Below are positions 1 to 5,660 of a stretch of 7,831 nt of DNA, piece after piece. The stretch is from an uncultured Succinatimonas sp. GTDB lineage: Bacteria > Pseudomonadota > Gammaproteobacteria > Enterobacterales > Succinivibrionaceae. Each line of letters starts with the position of its first letter. Positions within the stretch are counted from its first letter, which is position 1. The stretch covers positions 1 through 7,831 of the forward strand of contig CALFLJ010000069.1 of NCBI GenBank assembly GCA_937880335.1. The letters run 5' to 3'. The notes beneath the pieces were generated by a model that ran no database searches, was not told the DNA's origin, and saw only the letters and a list, made by a program, of their open reading frames with translations. The position numbers were made by a program, and so were the translations under genes.

Positions 1-50
1 TATAACAATTTTCACTTATAGAATTTATTCAACCACATATTTTGCGAAGA

Positions 51-79
51 GCCTTACTTTTTAGGCTTATGCTTAAGTT
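51..79. promoter_or_regulatory. Candidate ROK-repressor operator, third copy
   Basis: This is a degenerate copy of the dyad found twice more at 2222-2250 and 2385-2413. The left arm is GCCTTA (CTTA conserved), followed by 17 bases and then a perfect right arm TAAGTT. Its right half, CTTATGCTTAAGTT, closely matches the right half of the 2222-2250 site, GTTATGCGTAAGTT (12 of 14 positions). It lies past the 3' end of the fructokinase gene, so it cannot control that gene from here. It overlaps the start region of a possible leftward promoter (81-110), so it may control a gene beyond the left edge. The sequence similarity is seen directly; its role as an operator is inferred. Confidence 0.4.
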
Positions 80-80
80 A

Positions 81-110
81 ATAATATTTTTACATCTATT
101 TTTTTGCAAA
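81..110 (-). promoter_or_regulatory. Possible leftward promoter downstream of fructokinase
   Basis: Read on the minus strand, TTTGCA (105-110) and TATTAT (81-86) are separated by 18 bp and match sigma-70 -35 and -10 boxes at 4/6 and 5/6 positions. Transcription would begin near position 74, inside the operator-like dyad at 51-79. The region is very AT-rich, so chance matches are likely. The overlap with the dyad is the main reason to list it. No start codon with an open frame is visible before the left edge of the window. Confidence 0.25.
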
Positions 111-116
111 TATAAT

Positions 117-1013
117 TTAAATGAATTTGCTCATGTCAGGCATTGCACCTTTTTGAGTACAAACGTAAGCACTTAATTGAGCCGCCTTTTTGTGAGCTTC
201 ATTTAGTGAATAACCGTTAATTAAAAATGCAATTAAAGAGCCTGTAAAGGAGTCTCCTGCGCCTACAGTGTCAACTGCATTTACCTTAGGAGTTGGAACA
301 ATAGATATTTCTTCATTTAAAAATACTGTACTTTGAAAAGCTCCTTCAGTAAATATGAATAAATAAATGCCAATCTCTGTTAGTTTTTTATAAAATTCTT
401 TTGCGGTAAGATTTTTATCACCAAACAGCATTAAAGCTAAAGTAGGCAGTTCAGATTCGTTGCATTTTAAAGCTTCTGAACGTTTAAGTGTTTCTTTTAT
501 GATTTCTTTTGTGTAGAAATTGCGTCGCAAGTTTACGTCAAATATACGTAATTTTTGTGGAGCGCTCATAGCATCAAGAAAACCTAAAATAGATTTGTGC
601 GAGCAAGAATTTCTTTGAGCTAAGGTTCCATAGCAGGCAACTGTAATACTTGGTGCCAGATCTAACATAATCTTAGTTAATGGAATATGATCGTATGCAG
701 TGTCATCTTTGAAAGTGTAGGCTGGTACTTTATTCTCATCAAGTTTTACAATTACAGCTCCGGTTTCATAGTCTACAGAATTTAGTATAGCAGGAAGCAT
801 GTGAACCGCTATTTCATTACGAGCTGTTTCTCCAAGTTCGTCCTTTCCAACAGCGCTAATTACTAGGGATTCAACGCCAGCATTTTTACAATGATAGGCA
901 AAATTAGCAGGGGCTCCGCCTAAACGAGGTCCGGTGTCGTAAACGTCAAATAAGACTTCACCCAAACCAACAGCAATATTTTTTTGCGCAGTGAATTTTT
1001 TAAAATCAATCAT
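117..1013 (-). CDS. PfkB-family fructokinase
   Basis: A cytoplasmic sugar kinase of 298 residues, a normal length for the family, that most likely converts fructose to fructose phosphate using ATP. The N-terminal substrate-binding signature GGAPANFAYH lies at residues 32-41, as in bacterial fructokinases. The second PfkB signature, DTVGAGDSFTG, is at 248-258 and contains the expected catalytic base Asp254 and the GAGD anion hole. FDVNLR (158-163), the asparagine-containing NESEL (185-189) and TEG (222-224) match conserved family positions around the substrate and nucleotide pockets. A GAGGA ribosome-binding site precedes the ATG with good spacing. The gene lies 30 bp behind the ROK regulator gene and is probably co-transcribed with it. 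The adjacent remnant of a polyol dehydrogenase suggests that the kinase once took the ketose made from mannitol or a similar polyol. Exact sugar specificity (fructose or another ketose) cannot be fixed from sequence alone. I see no terminator hairpin with a U run after the stop. Confidence 0.85.
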   Translation of the reverse strand: MIDFKKFTAQKNIAVGLGEVLFDVYDTGPRLGGAPANFAYHCKNAGVESLVISAVGKDELGETARNEIAVHMLPAILNSVDYETGAVIVKLDENKVPAYTFKDDTAYDHIPLTKIMLDLAPSITVACYGTLAQRNSCSHKSILGFLDAMSAPQKLRIFDVNLRRNFYTKEIIKETLKRSEALKCNESELPTLALMLFGDKNLTAKEFYKKLTEIGIYLFIFTEGAFQSTVFLNEEISIVPTPKVNAVDTVGAGDSFTGSLIAFLINGYSLNEAHKKAAQLSAYVCTQKGAMPDMSKFI

Positions 1014-1043
1014 TTTGTGATCCTCAAAGGAAAATTATGTAAT

Positions 1044-2198
1044 TTATAAAGGTAAAGGCTCAGCTCCTAAGTTATATAGAAAGCGATTGATACAGTTGAG
1101 CGCTGCTCCTAAAGCAGGAACAAGATCCCCGCCTTTACCTAGAATTAGTCGGGAACGGGGTAAGGTGAAGGCATTGTTGAAATTTATGTATTCAAAAAGC
1201 AGGTTTAGATCATCTGCATTCATAAATTCAGCTAAAAGGCCACTTAAGATAATATCTCCGTCAGTAAGCTTTACTGTATTTGCTAATGCCTGTCCTAAAG
1301 TTAAAAGATAGTTTTCCCATATAAGCTTGATGTTTTGATCTTTTTTACGAAGTCTTAAGAAAAAGTTTTCAAGATCGCATTGAGCTCTTTCGGATAAGGC
1401 TAAGGCAGAACAGTAGACGTCGAGACATCCTCTTGCGCCACAATAACATAAAGGACCTTCTCGGTTTACGCATATATGTTCAATAAGTCCACCAAAATTA
1501 TTTTGACCACTTATTATGTGTTTATTGATAATAAGAGCGCCACCTAGATAGCGATTTAGTAACACCACCGAGGCATCTTTTATATGGGGATGTTGCCATA
1601 GTTGGCAGAAAGCTGCAGCTTTAGAGTCATTGAACAATCTGCAGGGATAATTTAAATATGGTGTAATTTTTTCGATATTAAAACCGGTATTTTCAAAGAT
1701 TCTTCCATAAGTAACACTTAGGTGATCTCTTGAGACAATACCTTGAATTGCTATGGCAATTTCTAAAATATCGGATTTGTTGCAGTTTAGGCTTTCTATA
1801 AAGGAATTGATTTTTTTTGCAACAAGTTTAATGTAGTTATTATCGTTACAATAGTCCAGTTTATGTGTTAAAGATGAGACTAATGCTCCGGAAAGAGAAA
1901 CTGCAATAATATGTAAATGATGCTTTAAAATGCCAACGCCTATAGCCAGACGGTAAGTGTCATTTATTTTAAAAGCTTGCGCTTTACGTCCCCCGGTTGA
2001 ATCAAGGTACCCGTCAAATTTCAGTAGATTTTCATCTATAAGTGACTTTAAATTCTTTTCTACAGTTGAAAGACTCATACAAGTAATATCTACAATTCCC
2101 ATTTTAGAGATCCCAGGATGAGAATATACGGTTGCATAGACTTTGCGTCGATTTTGTTCTTTGATTGATAGTGTAGTAGTAGATTGTATTTGAGTCAT
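1044..2198 (-). CDS. ROK-family transcriptional repressor (Mlc/NagC/XylR-like)
   Basis: A DNA-binding sugar sensor of 384 residues. Residues about 10-65 form a winged helix-turn-helix of the ROK type, with the recognition region around MSLSTVEKNLKSLIDENLL, then a wing containing STGGRKA (67-73). Residues about 80-375 form the ROK sugar-binding domain. The ROK zinc site is intact: His241 and Cys251, Cys253 and Cys258 in the EH...CYCGARGC pattern. The ATP-binding DxGGT motif expected in ROK kinases is replaced by a GVGILKHH stretch (87-94), so it is a regulator and not a kinase. FND (189-191) occupies the sugar-contact position. AAGGA lies upstream of the ATG with suitable spacing. It is the first gene of a leftward pair with fructokinase and is divergent from the dead dehydrogenase. 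Dyads at its own promoter and at the divergent promoter suggest autoregulation and local repression. The inducer is unknown; a ketose or its phosphate is plausible. Confidence 0.85.
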   Translation of the reverse strand: MTQIQSTTTLSIKEQNRRKVYATVYSHPGISKMGIVDITCMSLSTVEKNLKSLIDENLLKFDGYLDSTGGRKAQAFKINDTYRLAIGVGILKHHLHIIAVSLSGALVSSLTHKLDYCNDNNYIKLVAKKINSFIESLNCNKSDILEIAIAIQGIVSRDHLSVTYGRIFENTGFNIEKITPYLNYPCRLFNDSKAAAFCQLWQHPHIKDASVVLLNRYLGGALIINKHIISGQNNFGGLIEHICVNREGPLCYCGARGCLDVYCSALALSERAQCDLENFFLRLRKKDQNIKLIWENYLLTLGQALANTVKLTDGDIILSGLLAEFMNADDLNLLFEYINFNNAFTLPRSRLILGKGGDLVPALGAALNCINRFLYNLGAEPLPL

Positions 2199-2221
2199 AA
2201 CCTAATCCTTAAATGATAGAT

Positions 2222-2254
2222 AACTTAGGTGTAACTGTTATGCGTAAGTTTATA
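2222..2254 (-). promoter_or_regulatory. Candidate autoregulatory operator and -10 box of the ROK gene
   Basis: A nested dyad centred on 2236. The outer arms AACTTA (2222-2227) and TAAGTT (2245-2250) and the inner arms TAAC (2232-2235) and GTTA (2237-2240) share the same centre, with 4-bp unpaired steps between them. This gives a 29-bp two-fold site suited to a dimer. It starts 23 bp upstream of the repressor's start codon. A minus-strand TATAAA (2249-2254) overlaps its edge and could be the -10 box; the best -35 (TTGCTT) is weak and only 14 bp away. The symmetry is read directly from the sequence, while binding by the ROK protein is inferred. Confidence 0.5.
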
Positions 2255-2384
2255 AGTAATTTAAAAAAAAGCAAGTTCTAAAAAATCTAATATTTTATGT
2301 AACTAATTGATTTTAAATAAAAGCAAAACTTTCCTGAATCTGAGATTTTTAAAACGTGAAGTCCTTCATATTTTTTTATTATAA

Positions 2385-2413
2385 AACTTATATATTTGAC
2401 TTAATAGTAAGTG
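2385..2413. promoter_or_regulatory. Candidate ROK-repressor operator at the divergent promoter
   Basis: AACTTA (2385-2390) and TAAGTG (2408-2413) are separated by exactly 17 bp, the same arms and spacing as the site at 2222-2250 with one mismatch. The interior (TTTG, A, CTTA) is less symmetric. The site covers the -35 box of the promoter reading into the dehydrogenase remnant and ends 3 bp before its -10 box, so a bound repressor would block RNA polymerase. The operator role is inferred from repetition, spacing and promoter overlap. Confidence 0.5.
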
Positions 2414-2422
2414 TTATATAAA
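2396..2422 (+). promoter_or_regulatory. Sigma-70-like promoter of the dehydrogenase remnant
   Basis: TTGACT (2396-2401) and TATAAA (2417-2422) are separated by 15 bp, slightly short of the usual 16-18. An AGAGG ribosome-binding site (2432-2436) follows, 5 bp before the ATG at 2442. The control region therefore looks better preserved than the gene it serves. Confidence 0.4.
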
Positions 2423-2441
2423 AGATATTTTAGAGGTTTAA

Positions 2442-3012
2442 ATGAATGATTGGTTACATTTGGGATTAGGTAGTTTTCATAGAGCTCATCAAGCTTTTTA
2501 ATTTAATGAGCTTAAAAAAAGGTATTGGTGATAGGGAGATTGTTGCCGGCAATATTAGGGCTGATGCAGAACATACAGTTAAAACAATGCAGTCTCAATG
2601 TATTGAGTACATGTTAGAGACTGTAAATCCTAGAGGTAAAAAGACTTTTCATAAAATTAAGTCTATAAATCGTTTAATTCCTTACACTTAAGATTTGATG
2701 GAACTCATTTTTGTTGGAGCATCAGAAAACACTAAAGTCATTTCTTTTACTGTTACTAAGGCAGGTTATTACTTGAATCACAAGTTAGAACTTCAAATTG
2801 ATAACGAGTTTATAAAAGAAGATCTAAAGGGAGGGAATAAAACCATCTATGTAACTATTTATAAAATCTTGGAGATGAGATCTTTAAATAAGGCGTCTAA
2901 GGTTACTTTATTGTGTTTTATAAACGTGCGTGAGAATGGTAAACATTTTAAGGTTGGACTTGAGCAGTTCTTAAAGTTATTAAATCGTGAAGACTTAATC
3001 TCTTACCTATAG
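2442..3012 (+). pseudogene. Decayed mannitol/D-arabinitol dehydrogenase gene (long-chain polyol dehydrogenase family)
   Basis: Remnant of an NAD-dependent polyol dehydrogenase. Translation opens with MNDWLHLGLGSFHRAHQAF, the family's N-terminal Rossmann motif GLGxFHRAHQ, and then hits TAA at 2499 where the family normally has Tyr. Reading continues as FNELKK, and a run of seven A (2514-2520) shifts the frame by +1. The next frame holds IVAGNIRADAEHTV and the LETVNPRGKK region, hits TAA at 2689, and resumes with VISFTVTKAGYYL and INVRENG. It ends at TAG 3010-3012. About 190 of an expected 450-490 residues remain. The C-terminal catalytic domain, with its lysine and Asn/His active site, is absent. 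The usual Glu in the TVTEAGYYL motif is Lys here, and the Asp of the CDNxxxNG motif is Ile, so substitutions have also built up. D-arabinitol 4-dehydrogenase (DalD) looks closest from memory, but mannitol 2-dehydrogenase is equally compatible with a neighbouring fructokinase. The two pieces after the frameshift (2506-2691 and 2695-3012) should not be annotated as separate genes. Confidence 0.85.
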
Positions 3013-3095
3013 GTGGAGTTAAACTTGTTATTTTTGTTTACACCGGCCTTTATATTTTCGCTTTCTCTTTGACTTTTTTGCTTAAAGTAAAACAA

Positions 3096-3112
3096 GATAG
3101 GATTTTCCTATC
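3096..3112. repeat. Short perfect inverted repeat between the pseudogene and motX
   Basis: GATAGGA (3096-3102) and TCCTATC (3106-3112) form a 7-bp stem with a TTT loop. On the plus strand the following bases are not a clear U run. On the minus strand the stem is followed by TTGTTTTACTTT, which is more terminator-like, but no leftward gene ends here. It may be a leftover terminator of the dehydrogenase locus. The rest of 3013-3186 is AT-rich and shows no gene, RNA or repeat that I can support. Confidence 0.3.
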
Positions 3113-3186
3113 ATGTGCTTTTAGGCTCTATAAAAAAAGATAGCAAAGAAAAATCAGTTAAATGTAGTGCTTTAATGGATTAGAAC

Positions 3187-3212
3187 TAATTAACCTATAA
3201 AAAGGCGGATAA
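3187..3212 (+). promoter_or_regulatory. Candidate sigma-28 (FliA) flagellar promoter for motX
   Basis: GCGGATAA (3205-3212) matches the FliA -10 element GCCGATAA at 7 of 8 positions. TAAT (3187-3190) lies 14 bp upstream, close to the TAAA-N15 arrangement of FliA promoters. Late flagellar and motor genes, including motX in vibrios, are commonly under this sigma factor. The start would fall near 3219, leaving a leader of about 48 nt. The -35 match and spacing are imperfect. Confidence 0.4.
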
Positions 3213-3266
3213 CTCTTAAGTTTTTTTCTTTTTTGACGTTATATATATGTAAATACGGAGGAGATC

Positions 3267-4013
3267 ATGCAAAAAAACAAAAAGATGTGCTCCGCTTTTT
3301 TAGTGGTAATAACTTTAGCTTTGTGTTATACGCCACAGGCGGCGCGTTATGATCCGCTGATTAGTGCTCAAGCGTTAGCAACTCAGAAGGCCTTATCTGA
3401 CAGTGAAGATGGACAGAGTTCAAAATTTTTTAATTCGGTTATGCCTAGTAATGGTGGGGCAAATGTGAATATGTATACAACCCGTCAAATGGATTATATG
3501 ATCGAAAACAGGATCTTAGACGAGGTTGTATATAGGCAAGATCGTTGCCAATTTACTGAAGATATTGAGGATAGAGCTCGTAAACTAAATATTCCTGAGT
3601 TTATGTTTGCTTGGGGATCAATGTTAATGGATGGTGTCTGTGTAAAACAGGATAGAGATCTTGGACTTGAATATATAAAAAAATCCGCAAAGGAGGCTTA
3701 CCCTCCAGCCTTGGTTAGATTATCTTTTTTTTATGAGTATGGATATTATCTTAAAAAAGATACTCGTAAGGCATTAAATTTTATGCATACAGCCGCAGCG
3801 CTGGGATCTCCATTAGGTAGAATTAGATGGGCGGAGATGCTTTCAAGGGGGTTAGGTGCAGTCTCTCAATATGAAGAGGCTTATAGGTGGTTATATCACG
3901 CCTCATATGATAATAGTGAGCTACAGCAAAAACAGGCAGAATTAAGTATTTGGCTTGAACATCGAATTCCTCCATTGATAGTAGCAAGAACAAGACTTTT
4001 AAGCTACGAGTAA
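3267..4013 (+). CDS. motX: MotX-like sodium-type flagellar motor protein with Sel1 repeats
   Basis: An exported protein of 248 residues. A Sec signal peptide has a KNKK basic start and a hydrophobic stretch at 9-20, and probably ends near PQAA (23-26). LALC is not a convincing lipobox. Residues about 25-70 are low-complexity and would extend the protein beyond the roughly 210 residues of Vibrio MotX. From about 74 the order matches MotX: a CQFTEDIEDRA segment with Cys94, IPEFMFAWGSMLMDGVCV with Cys125, then Sel1-like helical repeats at about 110-141, 146-178 and 182-213, including the YEEAYRWLY segment. In sodium-driven polar flagella, MotX and MotY form the periplasmic T ring that helps hold the PomA/PomB stator around the motor. 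GGAGGAG (3257-3263) is a strong ribosome-binding site at the chosen ATG. The gene stands alone between a sigma-28-like promoter and an intrinsic terminator. If it is not MotX, it is another periplasmic Sel1-repeat protein. The assignment rests on recalled family similarity. Confidence 0.72.
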   Translation: MQKNKKMCSAFLVVITLALCYTPQAARYDPLISAQALATQKALSDSEDGQSSKFFNSVMPSNGGANVNMYTTRQMDYMIENRILDEVVYRQDRCQFTEDIEDRARKLNIPEFMFAWGSMLMDGVCVKQDRDLGLEYIKKSAKEAYPPALVRLSFFYEYGYYLKKDTRKALNFMHTAAALGSPLGRIRWAEMLSRGLGAVSQYEEAYRWLYHASYDNSELQQKQAELSIWLEHRIPPLIVARTRLLSYE

Positions 4014-4040
4014 GATTTTTACTATTTTGCTATAATAAAC

Positions 4041-4081
4041 CACAGTTCTGTATTTTTAGAATTGTGTGTGTTTTTTTTTTT
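4041..4081 (+). terminator. Rho-independent terminator of motX
   Basis: CACAGTTCT (4041-4049) pairs with AGAATTGTG (4058-4066) in a 9-bp stem with one G-U pair and an 8-nt loop. TGTG and an unbroken run of 11 T follow. It begins 27 bp after the motX stop and separates that gene from ffh. Confidence 0.8.
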
Positions 4082-4110
4082 ATTTATGCTCAAAGCATCG
4101 GAATTGCTTT
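4063..4110 (+). promoter_or_regulatory. Weak candidate promoter and leader hairpin of ffh
   Basis: TTGTGT (4063-4068) and TATGCT (4085-4090) with a 16-bp spacer are the best sigma-70-like pair between the motX terminator and ffh. The -35 would overlap the terminator's 3' arm. Just downstream, AAAGCA (4092-4097) and TGCTTT (4105-4110) form a perfect 6-bp hairpin with a 7-nt loop and no U run. No strong Shine-Dalgarno precedes the ffh ATG; only GGGGTTTGG (4120-4128) is near. Confidence 0.2.
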
Positions 4111-4136
4111 ACTGACTATGGGGTTTGGTAAATTAA

Positions 4137-5519
4137 ATGTTTGAAAATCTGACACAACGCCTTAATCGTACTTTAAAGAATATAAGTGGTCAAGGTCGCA
4201 TAACTGAAGATAATATTAAAGATACCTTGCGAGAAGTCAGAACAGCTCTGCTTGAGGCTGATGTTGCCCTGCCTGTAGTTAAGTCATTTACTAACCGAGT
4301 TAAAGAGCGAGCTTTAGGTAAGGAAGTAAGCTTAAGTTTAAGTCCAGGTCAGGAATTTGTTCGTACCGTTTATGACGAATTAGTAAAGACAATGGGCGGT
4401 GAGACCTCAGAAATAAATCTAGCCCATCAGCCACCTGCTGTTATTTTACTTGCAGGTTTGCAAGGAGCTGGTAAAACAACATCTGCAGCTAAGCTTGCCT
4501 TGTATTTAAGAGATCGCTTGAAGAAAAAGGTATTGATGGTTTCTGTTGATACCTATCGACCTGCTGCTATGGATCAGTTAAAAACCCTAGGACAGGAAAT
4601 AAACGTAGATGTTTATCCATCTGATCCTAAGGAATCCCCTCTGCAAATTGCCACAAAAGCCTTAAATGAAGGTAAGTTGCGCGCATATGATGTGTTGATT
4701 GTTGATACGGCAGGTCGTCTTGCAGTTGATGAGTTTATGATGGATGAAGTTAAGTCCTTACATAAGCATGTTGATCCTATCGAAACCTTCTTCGTAGTTG
4801 ATGCTATGACAGGTCAGGATGCAGCAAATACAGCTAAGGCTTTTTCTGAGGCCTTACCGCTTACAGGTGTGATTTTGACCAAGGCTGATGGTGATGCCAG
4901 AGGAGGAGCTGCATTATCAGTAAGAGAAGTTACAGGAAAACCAATCAAATTTATTGGTATGGGCGAGAAGGTAGCAGCTCTAGAGCCTTTCCATCCTGAT
5001 CGCATTGCATCCAGAATTTTAGATATGGGAGACATTCTCTCCTTAATTGAAGATTTGCAACAGAATGTTGATTTAGATAGTGCCAAGAAAATGGCAGAGA
5101 AGATTCGAAAGGGGAAAGGCTTTACCTTAGTAGACTTCCTAGATCAGTTAGGACAGATGAAAAAAATGGGAGGAGTAGGCTCTCTCATAGATAAACTTCC
5201 TGGTATAGGGGGAATGGCAGAACAGCTAAAAGGACAAGTAAACGACAAGTCTATAGCCCATATGGAGGCCATTATTCTTTCTATGACCGTAAAGGAAAGA
5301 GAACATCCTGAAATAATTAAAGCCTCACGCAAAAAACGTATTGCTCAAGGTGCTGGTGTAAAAGTACAAGAGGTAAATGAGTTATTGCGCCATCATGATA
5401 TGACTCGCCGCATGATGAGTAAATTTGGTAAAGGCGGTATGAGAAAAATGGCTGGTGCTATGAAAGGCCTAATGGGCATGGGAGGCATGGGGGGAATGTC
5501 AAACTTCTTTAGACGATAA
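4137..5519 (+). CDS. ffh: Signal recognition particle protein Ffh (SRP54 GTPase)
   Basis: The protein subunit of the bacterial signal recognition particle. It binds 4.5S RNA and signal sequences of nascent membrane proteins and delivers ribosomes to FtsY at the inner membrane. Its 460 residues compare with about 453 in E. coli. The N domain is a helical bundle at 1-95. The G domain (about 96-295) has GLQGAGKTT (107-115), DTYRPAA (138-144), DTAGR (190-194), TKADGDARGG (248-257) and GMGE (274-277), all intact GTPase motifs. The M domain runs from about 300, with the methionine- and glycine-rich finger loop around 338-365. The RNA-binding helix-turn-helix includes SRKKRIAQGAG (397-407). The C-terminus is a Met/Gly-rich tail ending in NFFRR. 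The gene is followed by a hairpin and then the rpsP operon, the order also seen in E. coli. The start is supported by the standard MFENLT N-terminus rather than by its ribosome-binding site, which is weak. Confidence 0.98.
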   Translation: MFENLTQRLNRTLKNISGQGRITEDNIKDTLREVRTALLEADVALPVVKSFTNRVKERALGKEVSLSLSPGQEFVRTVYDELVKTMGGETSEINLAHQPPAVILLAGLQGAGKTTSAAKLALYLRDRLKKKVLMVSVDTYRPAAMDQLKTLGQEINVDVYPSDPKESPLQIATKALNEGKLRAYDVLIVDTAGRLAVDEFMMDEVKSLHKHVDPIETFFVVDAMTGQDAANTAKAFSEALPLTGVILTKADGDARGGAALSVREVTGKPIKFIGMGEKVAALEPFHPDRIASRILDMGDILSLIEDLQQNVDLDSAKKMAEKIRKGKGFTLVDFLDQLGQMKKMGGVGSLIDKLPGIGGMAEQLKGQVNDKSIAHMEAIILSMTVKEREHPEIIKASRKKRIAQGAGVKVQEVNELLRHHDMTRRMMSKFGKGGMRKMAGAMKGLMGMGGMGGMSNFFRR

Positions 5520-5529
5520 AAAAAATAAA

Positions 5530-5570
5530 CAACGGTGCTAATTTATTTACACCGTTGCCTTGAATTTTTT
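5530..5570 (+). terminator. Probable intrinsic terminator of ffh
   Basis: CAACGGTG (5530-5537) and CACCGTTG (5550-5557) form a perfect 8-bp GC-containing stem with a 12-nt AT-rich loop, starting 10 bp after the ffh stop. A T run (5565-5570) follows only after CCTTGAA, so termination may be partial and some ffh transcripts may continue into rpsP. Confidence 0.6.
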
Positions 5571-5587
5571 GTCTAAAAGTGTATAAT
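5560..5587 (+). promoter_or_regulatory. Main promoter of the rpsP-rimM-trmD-rplS operon
   Basis: TTGAAT (5560-5565) and a perfect TATAAT (5582-5587) are separated by 16 bp, a strong sigma-70 promoter. The -35 box begins 3 bp after the ffh terminator stem, and the spacer includes part of its T run. Transcription should start near 5594, giving a leader of about 67 nt before rpsP. Confidence 0.75.
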
Positions 5588-5610
5588 CCCTCCACTGTAT
5601 TTTAGTAACT

Positions 5611-5641
5611 TGATGATTGTGTTGATCATCATTCTTTTTTT
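5611..5641 (+). promoter_or_regulatory. Terminator-like hairpin in the rpsP leader (possible attenuator)
   Basis: TGATGAT (5611-5617) and ATCATCA (5625-5631) form a perfect 7-bp stem with a 7-nt loop, followed at once by TTCTTTTTTT (5632-5641). This is the layout of an intrinsic terminator, but it lies between the operon promoter and the rpsP start, 19 bp before the ATG. The stem is AT-rich, so it may act weakly or as a pause site. Regulation of ribosomal protein operons through their leaders is well established in general. I know of no such element described for this operon, and I could not identify an antiterminator pairing. Confidence 0.5.
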
Positions 5642-5660
5642 ATAACATAGGTATTACGAA

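Noticed and set aside
50..67. Inverted repeat AGCCT/AGGCT with an 8-nt loop as the fructokinase terminator
   Set aside because: The stem is only 5 bp and no U run follows on either strand; it also lies within the operator-like dyad.
89..116. Rightward promoter TTTACA-N16-TATAAT
   Set aside because: The boxes match well, but it would read antisense into fructokinase and the region is so AT-rich that chance matches are expected.
1087..1311. Open frame of 74 codons on the plus strand inside the ROK gene
   Set aside because: It is antisense to a clear ROK coding region, has no recognisable protein features and no ribosome-binding site.
2506..2691. Short open frame that could be called a 61-residue hypothetical protein
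   Set aside because: Its sequence continues the polyol dehydrogenase homology between a frameshift and a stop, so it is part of the pseudogene.
2695..3012. 105-codon frame that could be called a small hypothetical protein
   Set aside because: It carries the dehydrogenase motifs that follow in family order and lies in the same frame after the stop at 2689, so it is a fragment of the same gene.
3233..3238. TTGACG as the -35 box of a sigma-70 promoter for motX
   Set aside because: No -10 box lies at 15-19 bp; that position holds the ribosome-binding site.
4814..5332. Minus-strand open frames inside ffh
   Set aside because: They are shadows of a strongly conserved coding sequence with no features of their own.
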